Under the pieces are notes generated by a model. The model did no database searches. It had not been told where the DNA came from and saw nothing but the letters and a program-made list of their open reading frames with translations. Shown piece by piece: positions 18,901 to 27,597 of a stretch of 64,000 nt of DNA (its first letter is position 1; every line of letters starts with the position of its first letter). The DNA is from a virus. Position numbers and translations under genes: made by a program. Where the stretch lies: positions 37,710 to 101,709 of the IMG/VR virus record IMGVR_UViG_3300034107_000136, one strand, 5' to 3'.

Positions 18901-20580
18901 GCAAATAGAGTACAGACACCAATTGGAAGTGCTGAGTACATTTCAATCTCCCCCACAGATTCAAGCCAGCAGATGAGCATCTCAGGAGGCTCAGGTGGAA
19001 TAGGTGTTATGGTCAATAACACAACAAACAATGGTTATTATTTTGAAATAGCAGCACTAACAAACAACAACATAAGCAGTTATTATGATTCCAATAGAAA
19101 GCAAATAGTTGTCTATCCTGTTGCAGTAGGAGGAATAGCACTTTCTGGATCTGGAAACAGGATAGTAACAGTTACTACATCTGTAAATCATCAGTTTAAG
19201 GTTGGTGAAAAAGTTGTTATGTCTGGTTTTGTTAGATCCCCAGTCAGTTCAGAGGTAAATGGTGAGTTTACAATAACAGCAGTAACAGCAAGAACGCTCA
19301 CCTATGACTCAGGAGTATCAATTCCAGGAGTTCCGACAAGCGGTGGGCAAGCAGAAATCTATATTGACTCTGGTGTAAACATAAACAACCTAATATTTTA
19401 TAAGGTAGTTGAAGGACCAGATCCAGTTACAGGAGTAAGAGGAGCAGCCTACCCAGTCAAACTATGGTCTGGACTTGGAAACATCCTTGTTGACTCAGGA
19501 AGGTTTACAGGACAATATAGAACCGTTGGAGAAAATGCACCAACAGTATATGATCTTGCGGTAGAGTATAAGGATAGTGGAACAATCAGAACCTTCTACT
19601 TATATGTAAATGATAAACAAGTTGCAACAGTAGTAGATAGTGATCCTTTAATAAAAAATAACAACATGTGTGTCTTTGTTCGTGGGTCAACAAAGTGTAT
19701 GTTTGAAAACGTATACGCTTTATCAGAAAACTATGCTCAGAACACTATTGCCACAGCAGTAGATAACATATCGCAAGTGTTTGGAGATACAGAGATAAAC
19801 TCTTCTGAGGCGTTAAGGAAATATGCGGTAAATGGTTTTGTTCAGGCATCGTATTTAAGTGGTATCAGTAGTTATCAGCCACCAAACTTTAATATGTATT
19901 TTGAAGAATTTGGCACAATACTAAGAGAAGCCGCTCATTTTAATATTGAGTATGACAGAGCCTATCCTGCATTATATGCAAAACTTGCTCCAACAATGAA
20001 TAGAATTAAAACATATTCATCTTCTGGATTCTATGCTGGGGCATACGCAGCAGACTTCTTAATCTTTAATTGTTTAGATAAAAATATTAACCTTGACCCA
20101 ACATCGGGAAACTTCCTAAGAATTCAAGGAATAACATTTACTCAAAACACAACTAAAACTTTAACAGTAGATGATTATTTTAATAGAGTGTCAAATCTTG
20201 CTGACCCACAATTTGATTCTGGAAACTTAGTTTATAGTCCATTACATGCAAAAGAACTATACAACAAAGTGAAGGTTAGTAGAACTCGCCACGGCAATCA
20301 AGAGTTTTCTATTGATAGCATGTATATACAAACAGATGCAGCAGCGAATGATACCTTGGGTTGGATTATTAATAGAACGATGGAGCCTAAAAAGAATATT
20401 GGGATGACCACCTTCGGAACCCAAATGATTCAATTAGGAGATTTAGTAAACATATCCTATACAAATCCTGAAGGCATCAATGTTATTGCAGATATAGATA
20501 CAAAGTTTGTCGTCTATAATATTGAATATGGAAGAACTTCAAGCGGGACAAATATGACGTTATATTTGGCTGAGGTGTAG
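15973..20580 (+). CDS. Large minor tail protein / tail hub
   Basis: 1,535 residues, starting one base after the previous stop. Its place and size fit the tail-associated hub protein of siphoviruses. The first 900 residues contain hub-like stretches. Residues about 945-1255 look like a concanavalin/LamG-type beta sandwich (VKLWSGLGNILVDSGRF, RTFYLYVNDKQVATVVD), which often binds glycans. The end (YNIEYGRTSSGTNMTLYLAEV) resembles the C-terminus of hub proteins. A receptor or glycan contact is inferred. Confidence 0.8.
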   Translation: MFQSDALKDHLQTSYTIENKSLVFAEWNLNQPENIARIGNYRYRPSGGVVDAQFATVPLTYDINDAGGYYTGATDADIVVDGGYDDNGDPISFTTAKDKMQMLYSLEDCFNPFRPRSGINKMIYLGLSGAGYTESQYIANFGSDSATRPRYYLSSKYDQFKYWTSYRTQDGVEYGVSKTMFNGRSYIDDAVPFVVYNENITANRIVIKMQTNVGETNLGDIRVGETTIPDPLYGVANQTTPVRWRVEVLKGTSWIEVASFDENSLRSDGTAIIQSDGYVELAYGLQLPNEYKDIFVYAGEISSFDSLPTSAPNGYAYLLKDNSDDKGIFYIYNEVDSEWVGLDPQYTWDIADNFVSKNSKFVTDLTNPDYFWDQGKKVYRDIEVFKGIRIVVATMNKPNCTFDLIELSPRLSADLTDRVQDFSITRTLSDLGNGKIPVGSLLAGTGQINVNDNDFAFVQNNSFNEITSQGSIVSKYLLTHVKFMFYDVIRNVDSYDYYVPIKTMYSEGLPQSQGNFDQISINLRDAYLILEASPAPSLMLTDISLSAAIMILLDYIGFSNYVFKRIQGVPDPVIPYFFVAPNQNVAEVLTQLAVATQSAMFFDEYNNFVLMTKEYLLPDIGGRDLDITLFGNKVDSMLPNIIQVSSSNKSVNNNGQINYTQRYIQRTYGSTRQSMYSDEFKTWVYTPTLMWEVTGDQTTKAINETATEQSSYSLSAMPLNSNLTADVPTVINNTMTNNILDVGESIYYIARYNGFFYANGEIIKYDAVEYSITGQATPLWINNVQEYQNYFLNIPFNGKMYPTGKIRIYSEPEYIVVGGVTVMSPGPAKIHGRGQFGTTITNHDAGINTYWTDSNNVYGCQQQGNYIYSADQVVNYPLGLEKNTAAGISNAKARESSRNGIIKNTTSQVYWTERQVNEFTTAQSGTVQSSALVFTGPNFDTGVSPRDYVSYIHKPLDNAYKHFGTRMRIIGKIEAGANRVQTPIGSAEYISISPTDSSQQMSISGGSGGIGVMVNNTTNNGYYFEIAALTNNNISSYYDSNRKQIVVYPVAVGGIALSGSGNRIVTVTTSVNHQFKVGEKVVMSGFVRSPVSSEVNGEFTITAVTARTLTYDSGVSIPGVPTSGGQAEIYIDSGVNINNLIFYKVVEGPDPVTGVRGAAYPVKLWSGLGNILVDSGRFTGQYRTVGENAPTVYDLAVEYKDSGTIRTFYLYVNDKQVATVVDSDPLIKNNNMCVFVRGSTKCMFENVYALSENYAQNTIATAVDNISQVFGDTEINSSEALRKYAVNGFVQASYLSGISSYQPPNFNMYFEEFGTILREAAHFNIEYDRAYPALYAKLAPTMNRIKTYSSSGFYAGAYAADFLIFNCLDKNINLDPTSGNFLRIQGITFTQNTTKTLTVDDYFNRVSNLADPQFDSGNLVYSPLHAKELYNKVKVSRTRHGNQEFSIDSMYIQTDAAANDTLGWIINRTMEPKKNIGMTTFGTQMIQLGDLVNISYTNPEGINVIADIDTKFVVYNIEYGRTSSGTNMTLYLAEV

Positions 20581-20581
20581 T

Positions 20582-21337
20582 ATGGCTCAATCAAATGCAG
20601 AAAAAGCAATTGAACGGATGAGACTTGCTCAAGAGGCTACAAATGCAGGTAATTTTGCAGCCGCCGAAGCATATGCTGCTGCTGCTGCAAAACAAGCAGC
20701 CAAGGCTCCAGCAACTGTTCAACAAGCAGTATATAACCATACCGCTCAAATAATGCAAACTTTATCACAAACTCCAACAACACCAGCAACACCAACCCCC
20801 AAGGGTCCAGACTCTGGAGGCGGTGGAGGCGGTGGAGGCGGTGGAGGCGGTGGAGGCGGTGGAGGCGGTGGAGGTTCTTCAGCACCAGCATCTACACCGC
20901 CAGCGCCCGTAATTCCACCACCAGCAGCAACCACTTACGCAGTAAAACAGCCAGCCCCAAGCCTAGTCACATACAATGCAGAAACTTTGCCACAAGAACT
21001 TATTGTTGATTTGCTATTTGAGGATGTCGGTGGAACAGAGTTAATTAATGTTTCTAGGCATGATACCATTAATGGTCAAAACGTAGTCTATTCATTAGTA
21101 AGCAACCTATCTATATTAAATAGATCATTCAATCCAAATAACATTCTTGCTGGACAGATGTCATACTCTCAATTTTCTGAATACTCACTAGACATTGCAT
21201 CAAAACTAGTTGGTATTTCATTAGACGCAGGCGGTAACCTTGTTATTGAATTTTCATCAATAGGAAACGATGAGTATGCAGAGATAGAATTATCTAGCGA
21301 TGGTACAATATATAGGATTGGAGTGGTCATACCTTGA
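20582..21337 (+). CDS. Minor tail protein with polyglycine linker
   Basis: 251 residues. An Ala-rich helical N-terminus (residues 1-60) leads into a Thr/Pro segment, then an uninterrupted run of about 20 glycines (residues 79-98), then a Pro-rich stretch and a C-terminal beta domain of about 120 residues. The polyglycine is encoded by a nine-base tandem repeat. It lies between the hub and other tail genes and overlaps the next gene by four bases, so it is probably a flexible adaptor in the tail tip or fibre. Confidence 0.75.
   Translation: MAQSNAEKAIERMRLAQEATNAGNFAAAEAYAAAAAKQAAKAPATVQQAVYNHTAQIMQTLSQTPTTPATPTPKGPDSGGGGGGGGGGGGGGGGGGGGSSAPASTPPAPVIPPPAATTYAVKQPAPSLVTYNAETLPQELIVDLLFEDVGGTELINVSRHDTINGQNVVYSLVSNLSILNRSFNPNNILAGQMSYSQFSEYSLDIASKLVGISLDAGGNLVIEFSSIGNDEYAEIELSSDGTIYRIGVVIP
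20816..20875 (+). repeat. Nine-base tandem repeat GGAGGCGGT
   Basis: Six perfect copies of GGAGGCGGT (20816-20869) plus a partial GGAGGT encode the polyglycine linker. The unit keeps the reading frame, so slippage would change only linker length. Confidence 0.95.
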
Positions 21338-22470
21338 TTACAAATAACGGAAAAGAAATTATTGCTAAGTTTTTGCTTGGTCAAGCACCTGCATATGCAA
21401 CCCACATTGCATTAGGTTGTGGAGCAAAGCCAAACTCTGTGGGAGACTTTTCTGCTAAAGAGGTTATGGATTTTGAAATGATCAGGGTTCCAATTTCTTC
21501 AAGAGGATTTGTTGACGTGGGCGGCATAACAAAGTTAGCATTGTCAGCAGAAATGCCAACAGAATCTCGTTATGAGATATCTGAAGTTGCCCTATGGTCA
21601 GCAGCATCAAACAGCGCAGTCACAAACTCTGATAGCCGTATACTTTTTAGTTTTGATTCAAGCGAAGGGTGGAGACTTCATAAGACGGAATCTCCTGGAT
21701 TTACTGGGCCAATTCCAGAATTCACTGCATCTCTTGATGGTGGAGATGACACAAACGATATCAATCTTCCTGTCGTTGCTGGCGATGCTATCTTTGCAAC
21801 CACAGCAGACAACGAAACACTTCTTAGTTCAATCAGAAAAGATAGGCAAGAAGGTTCGCGGTTCCTTAATCACACCATCTTTTTAAGAGGAGACACCTCT
21901 GACATAAACTCGTCATTTGTTATCTCTGACGGAAGTGTTGGAAATTCATCCCACATCCATTTAGACGGAAGAAACATCAACTTATCTAAAAATAGTCCAG
22001 ACGATGAAATAAAGATCGCATTATCAATAGTTCCTCAACAAGAAAGTAATATTGTTATTCCAGATTCAACGAGGGTCGTCATTGAATTTCTTCAATCAGA
22101 AATAAATCCAACAGTTGGATATGCTCGTCTCACTCACGAAGTATTAAATACAGACTTAGAAGCAGACAATAGGTATGCCGTAATTACTAAAAAACTTAAA
22201 GATCTTGAAACATCTCCAGAATTTTCATGGACAGACGTAAGAATGATTAGAATATACACGTCAATACATAAGGATACAGGTGACGTTAATCCAAGCGATG
22301 AGTACTACGTTGTATTAGATGCAATGAGATTTGAAAACCTTAATTCTCCAAACCCGCTGTATGTAATGTCTGGGTATTCAGTTGTTGACACCACGCTACA
22401 AAGACCAATTGTAAAAATAGCAAACACTAGTAACTATATAGAGTTTAGGCTTTCCGTGGGAGTTGGGTAA
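21334..22470 (+). CDS. Minor tail protein
   Basis: 378 residues from a TTG start that overlaps the previous stop as TTGA. The opening ITNNGKEIIAKFLLGQAPAYATHIALGCGA is typical of a minor tail or fibre-base protein found in many actinophages. The middle is predicted beta-rich. The gene belongs to a tightly packed tail cassette with 1-4 base overlaps. It is a virion tip protein of unknown detailed role. Confidence 0.78.
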   Translation: MITNNGKEIIAKFLLGQAPAYATHIALGCGAKPNSVGDFSAKEVMDFEMIRVPISSRGFVDVGGITKLALSAEMPTESRYEISEVALWSAASNSAVTNSDSRILFSFDSSEGWRLHKTESPGFTGPIPEFTASLDGGDDTNDINLPVVAGDAIFATTADNETLLSSIRKDRQEGSRFLNHTIFLRGDTSDINSSFVISDGSVGNSSHIHLDGRNINLSKNSPDDEIKIALSIVPQQESNIVIPDSTRVVIEFLQSEINPTVGYARLTHEVLNTDLEADNRYAVITKKLKDLETSPEFSWTDVRMIRIYTSIHKDTGDVNPSDEYYVVLDAMRFENLNSPNPLYVMSGYSVVDTTLQRPIVKIANTSNYIEFRLSVGVG

Positions 22471-22907
22471 TGCCAAAGATAATAATAAGAAAAGAAGAAC
22501 TTCCCCCCATCAGTACAGATGATACTGGATACAACGTTCGTGTAAGATTGATATCTCAAGACAGAAACAGATCATCCTTTTGGACTCCATTGGTTACAAT
22601 CATCTCCCCTCAAGTAACTGAAATTCCATACATTACTCACATAGTCAATACTGGTTCTGGAAAAACAATAAATGTTGTTTGGGATGATAATCAAAATAAT
22701 AAAGAATACGATATTTATGTAAAGTGGTATATGACTAATGGAGATCCATCAGCAATTTGGGAGTACAAAGGATCGACACTATCAAATACCTATACTTTAA
22801 TAGATCCATCAGCCCATTCATATCAAGTAAGCGTACAGAGGCTGACCTATCCAAAACAATATTCTTCAAGGTATTCTCTGTTTACATCACCAATACAGAA
22901 CGTTTGA
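22470..22907 (+). CDS. Minor tail protein with fibronectin type III-like fold
   Basis: 145 residues, overlapping the previous stop by one base (TAATG). Residues about 50-140 show the strand pattern of an FN3 domain (ITHIVNTGSGKTINVVWDD, YDIYVKWYM, YTLIDPSAHSYQVSVQRL). Such Ig-like domains decorate phage tails and can bind host surface sugars weakly. The FN3 call is from pattern only. Confidence 0.68.
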   Translation: MPKIIIRKEELPPISTDDTGYNVRVRLISQDRNRSSFWTPLVTIISPQVTEIPYITHIVNTGSGKTINVVWDDNQNNKEYDIYVKWYMTNGDPSAIWEYKGSTLSNTYTLIDPSAHSYQVSVQRLTYPKQYSSRYSLFTSPIQNV

Positions 22908-22913
22908 TATACT
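22905..22913 (+). promoter_or_regulatory. Extended -10 promoter for a leaderless gene
   Basis: TGATATACT with its last base seven positions before the A of the ATG at 22920 (six bases between). Transcription would start at or next to the start codon. No ribosome site precedes the gene. Confidence 0.65.
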
Positions 22914-22919
22914 TAACCT

Positions 22920-23363
22920 ATGGCAATAGTTAGAGTCCCAGAAAGAGGGACGCCCCTAGATGTAACATACCTATATGATTTAGCAAACGCTATCAATAAC
23001 GTATCTAATTCGGTATCCTCAGCAACATATAATTACACTACAGTAAAAACTAGAGAAGCATCAGATCAAAGCATAAAAACTAGTGAGTCTAGGATTATTG
23101 CAGCGTATGTAGATGTAGTAAATAATGAAAACATGTTGGCAGGAACAACAAGATCATTCAGTTATGATTACCCATCAGACTTTAGATACGCACCAATCGC
23201 CACAGCAAGTCCTGTAAATACTGGACGGACGGCAGTTGGAAACGATGTCACTATTGTTTTAAATTCAATAACAACTTCCAGAGTAGAAGGAGAAATTAAA
23301 TTTGCTTCTACTGGAACGATGAGTGTAAGCATAAACTTAATCATTATTGGAATACCAACGTGA
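22920..23363 (+). CDS. Probable tail/fibre protein
   Basis: 147 residues. An N-terminal helical or coiled segment (VTYLYDLANAINNVSNSVSS) is followed by a beta-rich C-terminal domain ending MSVSINLIIIGIPT, a trimer-like layout of short fibre or baseplate proteins. It ends the rightward tail block. There is no Shine-Dalgarno signal and the -10 box is directly upstream, so the mRNA is probably leaderless. Confidence 0.65.
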   Translation: MAIVRVPERGTPLDVTYLYDLANAINNVSNSVSSATYNYTTVKTREASDQSIKTSESRIIAAYVDVVNNENMLAGTTRSFSYDYPSDFRYAPIATASPVNTGRTAVGNDVTIVLNSITTSRVEGEIKFASTGTMSVSINLIIIGIPT

Positions 23364-23369
23364 TATACT
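23361..23369 (+). promoter_or_regulatory. Extended -10 promoter
   Basis: TGATATACT overlapping the end of the previous gene, nine bases before the ATG at 23379. It would give a transcript with at most a two- or three-base leader. Confidence 0.55.
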
Positions 23370-23378
23370 TCTTTCATT

Positions 23379-23570
23379 ATGCTTACTTGTAAAAAATGTA
23401 GTGGAAGAATGTTTATTGATAGAGCATTCTCTGAACACAATCATATGGAAACTTTCTGTATAAGATGCGGAACAAGAGTGTTTTATCATAACTTTGATCA
23501 ATCAAATGGAGAAATCTCATGGCTATGGAACATGGAGAAGATGAGAATGAAAGATCATATATCCAAGTAA
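23379..23570 (+). CDS. Small zinc-ribbon protein
   Basis: 63 residues. Two Cys pairs (CKKC at residues 4-7 and CIRC near 27-30) form a likely zinc ribbon; the C-terminal half is acidic and aromatic. Its 3' end overlaps the next gene by 52 bases in another frame. Probably a small DNA- or protein-binding factor; no function is known. Confidence 0.65.
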   Translation: MLTCKKCSGRMFIDRAFSEHNHMETFCIRCGTRVFYHNFDQSNGEISWLWNMEKMRMKDHISK

Positions 23571-24061
23571 TACATAGAAAAAATAAAAAGGCTTGGTTCC
23601 TTGATGGAGATCTGGTAAGAATAATTCATGTCAGTCGTGCTCAAGGAATTGTTATACTTTGGAACTGTACAAAGTCTTTACAGATGACTGCCACTCTGGT
23701 AGAATTTAAAAGAAAGAGAAAAAGAGCCTTTACAGTAGCAGAAACAGCAAGACTTCTTAACTATCACAGAAAGAGTATTCCCAGACTAGTTAAAGCGGGA
23801 ATGCTTCCTCCTCCCATAGGACAACTGCCAGATGGCAGAACAGCATTTCATCATCTCAGTTATTATAGTGAAGATCATATCTGGGAAGCAAGAAATCTTA
23901 TGGCTCAGACCCATATGGGCAGGGCAAGAAAAGATGGAATGATAACAAATAATAAAACCCCAACAGAACAAGAACTCAAGTATGCAATGGGTGAGGGTCT
24001 TATTTATTATGTAAAGAATAATGAAGGAAGATTTATTCCTGTATTTAGTGAGACTGTCTAG
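23519..24061 (+). CDS. Helix-turn-helix protein (MerR/excisionase-like)
   Basis: 180 residues; the start lies inside the previous gene (52-base overlap), and an ATG two codons later is possible. Residues about 68-105 (FTVAETARLLNYHRKSIPRLVKAGMLPPP followed by DGR) match the winged helix-turn-helix of MerR or excisionase-like proteins. The region before it is basic. It sits between the tail block and the replication block, next to a strong promoter, so it may regulate phage transcription. Confidence 0.7.
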   Translation: MAMEHGEDENERSYIQVIHRKNKKAWFLDGDLVRIIHVSRAQGIVILWNCTKSLQMTATLVEFKRKRKRAFTVAETARLLNYHRKSIPRLVKAGMLPPPIGQLPDGRTAFHHLSYYSEDHIWEARNLMAQTHMGRARKDGMITNNKTPTEQELKYAMGEGLIYYVKNNEGRFIPVFSETV

Positions 24062-24064
24062 GTC

Positions 24065-24093
24065 TTGACTACTTACTATTAATCCAATATTAT
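24065..24093 (+). promoter_or_regulatory. Sigma70-type promoter of the replication block
   Basis: TTGACT (24065-24070), a 17-base spacer, and TATTAT (24088-24093). The first gene of the DNA-metabolism block starts at 24121 after ribosome site AGGAAAGG. The strong -35 box sets it apart from the -10-only promoters of virion genes. Confidence 0.75.
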
Positions 24094-24120
24094 AGGTCCA
24101 TCAACTAGGAAAGGCTTTAC

Positions 24121-24318
24121 ATGGAAGAAACCAGAATTGCTTGGTCACTCGGTTATACTTTTAATACCGGCAATTTTCAAAACCTTCGTCTTGACTGTCA
24201 AGTGACAGATTACAAGCACGATGATGAAACAGCCAAGGAAGCATCTGATCGTATTTATCAGTTTGTAGAAAATCAACTAATGGAAAAACTCAACGAGGCA
24301 AAGGAAGAACTAGCATGA
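24121..24318 (+). CDS. Hypothetical small protein
   Basis: 65 residues, first gene after the replication promoter, with ribosome site AGGAAAGG. The sequence reads as a compact alpha/beta domain (TGNFQNLRLDCQVTDYKHDD then a helix, EASDRIYQFVENQLMEKLNEAKEEL). Its stop overlaps the next start by four bases. A role in early DNA metabolism is suggested only by position. Confidence 0.7.
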   Translation: MEETRIAWSLGYTFNTGNFQNLRLDCQVTDYKHDDETAKEASDRIYQFVENQLMEKLNEAKEELA

Positions 24319-24518
24319 TCAATGATCATAGTGGACGATATGAAGCAAGAAACGAAAATCCAATCGTGCTTTGTTCCTATGGAGAGAGTCCAGCAGATGC
24401 CTTTAAGCAAATGGCTAAGTTACTAAAGAAGAGCGATCTTGTTAGCGACTTTGCAAGTGTTAATGCCGTAAACACTTCGTTTGAAGAAGGAATTCATTAC
24501 GTTACCGTCTATATTTAA
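24315..24518 (+). CDS. Hypothetical small protein
   Basis: 67 residues with an ATGA overlap with the gene before. The middle helix (ADAFKQMAKLLKKSD) and beta ends give a small alpha/beta fold. Not recognised; part of the early operon leading to the helicase. Confidence 0.65.
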   Translation: MINDHSGRYEARNENPIVLCSYGESPADAFKQMAKLLKKSDLVSDFASVNAVNTSFEEGIHYVTVYI

Positions 24519-24526
24519 GGAGAGTC

Positions 24527-24835
24527 ATGGCTGATCGCAAGGATAGGTTTGCACTTATCACTAGGTTCGAAAGGTCATGCAAGATGAAAGGCATGTCTGC
24601 GCCCACTATCAATAAGTACAATGAGCAGTGGGCAGCAGACGCCCTCTTGGAATCTTTTGATATAGATGAGTTGTACAGGGCAATGGAATACTATTTTAGT
24701 ATTCAGGAACGTCCCACATGGAAGGCATTTGCCAATAACGCTGGCCGCCTGCTAGAATCCATGAAGGCAAGTAAAGAAGACAGAGAATTTCGGGCAGAAA
24801 TGCGACAGAAGGCAAAGGAATGGGTGAATGGCTAA
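24527..24835 (+). CDS. Putative helicase-loader-like protein
   Basis: 102 residues, all-helical in appearance and basic, with ribosome site AAGGAGAG. It begins ADRKDRFALITRFERSCKM and ends KEWVNG. It lies directly before and overlaps (8 bases) the replicative helicase gene, where many phages encode a helicase loader or primosome protein. Function is inferred from position and character only. Confidence 0.55.
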   Translation: MADRKDRFALITRFERSCKMKGMSAPTINKYNEQWAADALLESFDIDELYRAMEYYFSIQERPTWKAFANNAGRLLESMKASKEDREFRAEMRQKAKEWVNG

Positions 24836-26042
24836 TCTAGAGGCAAAGACAATATCAGCAGTCTTGAATGACAAGCAGGTTCACATTCTGCTACAGGCTA
24901 ACATTGATACGATTCTTAGGACACACAACGATGTGTGGGGATTCGTAAGAAACTACTATGAGCAGAATCAGACTGTTCCTCCTGCAAACATTGTGAAGCA
25001 GCAGTTTGCTGATTTTGAGTACACCTCTGATACTGGTAGCACCAAGCATCATCTTGATGAATTGCGTACCGACTTTCTTAATGACAATATTAAGATAATG
25101 CTTCGCTCTGCTGCAAATGAGGTTCAAGATGGAAAGGCAACGGATGCCCTCAACACTCTTGTTACCGAAACAGCAAACCTAAAGCGCATCACATCAACAG
25201 TGCGAGATCTTGATGTTTCAAACGTTGATGATGCTGTAGCATACTTTGAGAATATCAAGAGGCTACAGGAAAGCGGTATGCATGGAATCTACACAGGACT
25301 TGCAGGATTTGACAACTATATGCCAGCGGGAATTACCCCCGGACAGTTTGGCGTCCTTCTTGCTTACCCTGCTATTGGTAAGTCTTGGATGGCCTTGTAC
25401 CTTGCTGTACAGGCATGGAAGCACGGCAAGTCACCACTGATCATCAGCCTTGAAATGACGGAGGCAGAAGTTCGTAATAGATTATTTGCAATTATTGGCA
25501 ACGGTATGTGGAGTCATCGTAAACTATCATCTGGAAACGTAGAGATTGATATGTTTAAGAAGTGGATGAGCAAGACCTTTGATGGCAAGCCAAGCATTCA
25601 TATTATTTCCAACGAGGGAATTGGAGAGGTTTCTCCATCAGTACTTCGTGGAAAGATTGATCAGTACAACCCATCTATCGTGTTTGTTGACTACTTGAAC
25701 CTTATGACTTCTAATACTCGTACTGAGAGTGAAGTTGTCAAGATGAAGAATCTTTCGCGGGAACTGAAGTTGCTTGCAATTAGCGAGGAAGTTCCAATCG
25801 TAGCCATCTCATCTGCAACACCAGATGACGTAACAGACATGAATAGTGTTCCTACTCTTGGTCAGACTTCATGGTCACGACAGATTGCCTATGATGCTGA
25901 TTGGTTACTAGCCCTAGGACGTGCAGCCAACAGTGATGTGTTGGAGTGCGTATTTAGGAAGAATCGTAATGGCTTTCTTGGAGAGTTTATGGTTCAGGTA
26001 GACTTCGATAGTGGTCGATTTATCTATAAGGATTTTGAGTAA
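24828..26042 (+). CDS. Replicative DNA helicase, DnaB-like
   Basis: 404 residues. The C-terminal RecA-type core has a Walker A loop at about residues 178-186 (AYPAIGKS, with Ala in place of the usual first Gly) and a Walker B strand near 282-290 (SIVFVDYLNLM). A later LGQTSWSRQIAYDADWLLAL segment is typical of the DnaB core. The N-terminal 150 residues are helical and would bind primase or loader. It unwinds DNA at the fork together with the primase (27840) and polymerase (29550). Confidence 0.88.
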   Translation: MANLEAKTISAVLNDKQVHILLQANIDTILRTHNDVWGFVRNYYEQNQTVPPANIVKQQFADFEYTSDTGSTKHHLDELRTDFLNDNIKIMLRSAANEVQDGKATDALNTLVTETANLKRITSTVRDLDVSNVDDAVAYFENIKRLQESGMHGIYTGLAGFDNYMPAGITPGQFGVLLAYPAIGKSWMALYLAVQAWKHGKSPLIISLEMTEAEVRNRLFAIIGNGMWSHRKLSSGNVEIDMFKKWMSKTFDGKPSIHIISNEGIGEVSPSVLRGKIDQYNPSIVFVDYLNLMTSNTRTESEVVKMKNLSRELKLLAISEEVPIVAISSATPDDVTDMNSVPTLGQTSWSRQIAYDADWLLALGRAANSDVLECVFRKNRNGFLGEFMVQVDFDSGRFIYKDFE

Positions 26043-26048
26043 ATAGTG

Positions 26049-26054
26049 TATAAT
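26049..26054 (+). promoter_or_regulatory. -10 promoter for a leaderless virion gene
   Basis: TATAAT preceded by TG, with six bases between it and the ATG at 26061. No ribosome site is present and no -35 hexamer is seen. Confidence 0.7.
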
Positions 26055-26060
26055 TAGTCT

Positions 26061-26345
26061 ATGCCAATTACACATAATCTTATATCACTAAACAATACAA
26101 CTGCAATACCAGTCTCTGTTACGGGTAATCATGCTGGAAGAGATATCACTATTCAAAATGTATCTAGTTCTGCAATTGTCTACCTTGGAGCAGAGGGTGT
26201 AACCACCACTAATTATGGATATAAAATTGCCCCAAATACTGCGTGGTCTGTAGAACTAAGGGGTGGAGATGTTTTGTATGCAATATCATCTACTACATCA
26301 GACGTAGCAGTAATACAACTTGGATTAGAGAGTATGAATATCTAA
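26061..26345 (+). CDS. Small beta-rich virion-type protein
   Basis: 94 residues, almost all beta-strand and small polar residues (GRDITIQNVSSSAIVYLGAEGV). It resembles small head-fibre or decoration proteins. It has its own late-type promoter, forms a pair with the fibre-like gene after it (one-base overlap, TAATG), and both interrupt the replication block. Virion role inferred. Confidence 0.65.
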   Translation: MPITHNLISLNNTTAIPVSVTGNHAGRDITIQNVSSSAIVYLGAEGVTTTNYGYKIAPNTAWSVELRGGDVLYAISSTTSDVAVIQLGLESMNI

Positions 26346-27571
26346 TGGCTAGATTTTATAATTCAGGTGGTGGAGCAGGCGGCGATGTATCTTTTACTGG
26401 AGAGGGCTGCATAGTATTCCCAAACGATGGTGAAGTTTGCAATGTGCCGAATAGTTCAGGGGATGGTGCTGGATACTCTACAATACAGATAAATCCAGAT
26501 ACCACTACCAATGATAATAGATATATCATTATTGATCCTACCGCGCCAAACCATATTCATATCCGTGCTGGTGGAACACAAGACGGTTCTAGTGCAGATC
26601 TATTCCTTGGTGGAGAAAGAAACAATGTTCATGTTTCTGATGGTGGAAGAGATGTGGTCATTAATACAAGACCAGCCACAGTTATCAACACTTATACAAA
26701 TCTAAACCCAACAGGTAACACCTCCTTTGTAGTAAGCAATACAGCAAATATTTATGTAGGAGATACAGCATATTATGCAGGTGGCGGTGATACAGTCACT
26801 GTTGACTCAGTTACACAAGACTTACCAAGTGCTGGGTTACAAACTATTACAGCAAACATAAATGGAACCCCAGCAATATTTGTTGGAGGTGCAGCCCATA
26901 TATTTAGTCATGAAGAATCATGGAACAACAGTTGGTTATTTAATGACTCTGGTGTTTTATCTGGCCCAGCAATGGGATCAGTCGCGGTAAATGGAATTTA
27001 TAACAACTTTACTGATGACCTATACATAGGTAGTTCAGAGTCAATTCAAATAAGTGGTACTGGAGGAGAATTCCTTAACGACTCCTCTATTCCATCAAAT
27101 CAGATTGCAACCATTGGAGATGTTGCAAGCAGCACTGTAAGGTACTCTCCAACCTTTACCGCCACTGGTCTAGCATTTACAGGCAGCGGAGTTACATACC
27201 CAACATATAACTCTTACTATACAAAAGCAGGAAAGATAGTTAGTTTTGTTATTGAACTTGACTTTACCACTGTCACTAACTTTGGTACTGGTCAATACAA
27301 ACTGCAACTCCCCTTTACACCTGCTTTTGGATTTAATCATTTTTCTGGCTGGATATGGGCTGATCCCAATGTCGATCCCGATACTGGCACTGGTCACACA
27401 ATTCTTAATGCTGATACAGCAGGAGTTACCGATGTTTTAGACCTACATTACCTTAAGCAATCAGGCGGGGCTAACTCACCAATTAGAGAAGGATTGTTCT
27501 TACAAGGACTCCCTGTAACTCTAACTAGTATCAGTAAGGTCTATGTTAACGGTACTTATATCTCTGCTTAA
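26345..27571 (+). CDS. Putative fibre / receptor-binding protein
   Basis: 408 residues from the ATG at 26345 (TAATG overlap). The Gly-rich N-terminus is followed by beta-helix-like repeats. The C-terminal 140 residues (IVSFVIELDFTTVTNFGTGQYKLQLPF, FNHFSGWIWADP) resemble the beta-sandwich head of phage fibre and receptor-binding proteins. It may be the tail or head fibre that contacts the host. It lies away from the tail block but shares its late-type promoter. Confidence 0.7.
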   Translation: MARFYNSGGGAGGDVSFTGEGCIVFPNDGEVCNVPNSSGDGAGYSTIQINPDTTTNDNRYIIIDPTAPNHIHIRAGGTQDGSSADLFLGGERNNVHVSDGGRDVVINTRPATVINTYTNLNPTGNTSFVVSNTANIYVGDTAYYAGGGDTVTVDSVTQDLPSAGLQTITANINGTPAIFVGGAAHIFSHEESWNNSWLFNDSGVLSGPAMGSVAVNGIYNNFTDDLYIGSSESIQISGTGGEFLNDSSIPSNQIATIGDVASSTVRYSPTFTATGLAFTGSGVTYPTYNSYYTKAGKIVSFVIELDFTTVTNFGTGQYKLQLPFTPAFGFNHFSGWIWADPNVDPDTGTGHTILNADTAGVTDVLDLHYLKQSGGANSPIREGLFLQGLPVTLTSISKVYVNGTYISA

Positions 27572-27588
27572 TTCAATTAACTATAGAC

Positions 27589-27597
27589 TGATATAAT
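27589..27597 (+). promoter_or_regulatory. Extended -10 promoter for a leaderless gene
   Basis: TGATATAAT, with six bases before the ATG at 27604. This is the typical leaderless arrangement seen repeatedly in the window. Confidence 0.72.

Noticed and set aside
20746-20934. Minus-strand frame encoding a polyproline protein opposite the polyglycine linker
   Set aside because: It is the mirror of the GGAGGCGGT repeat in a virion gene with good signals; no promoter or ribosome site serves the minus strand.
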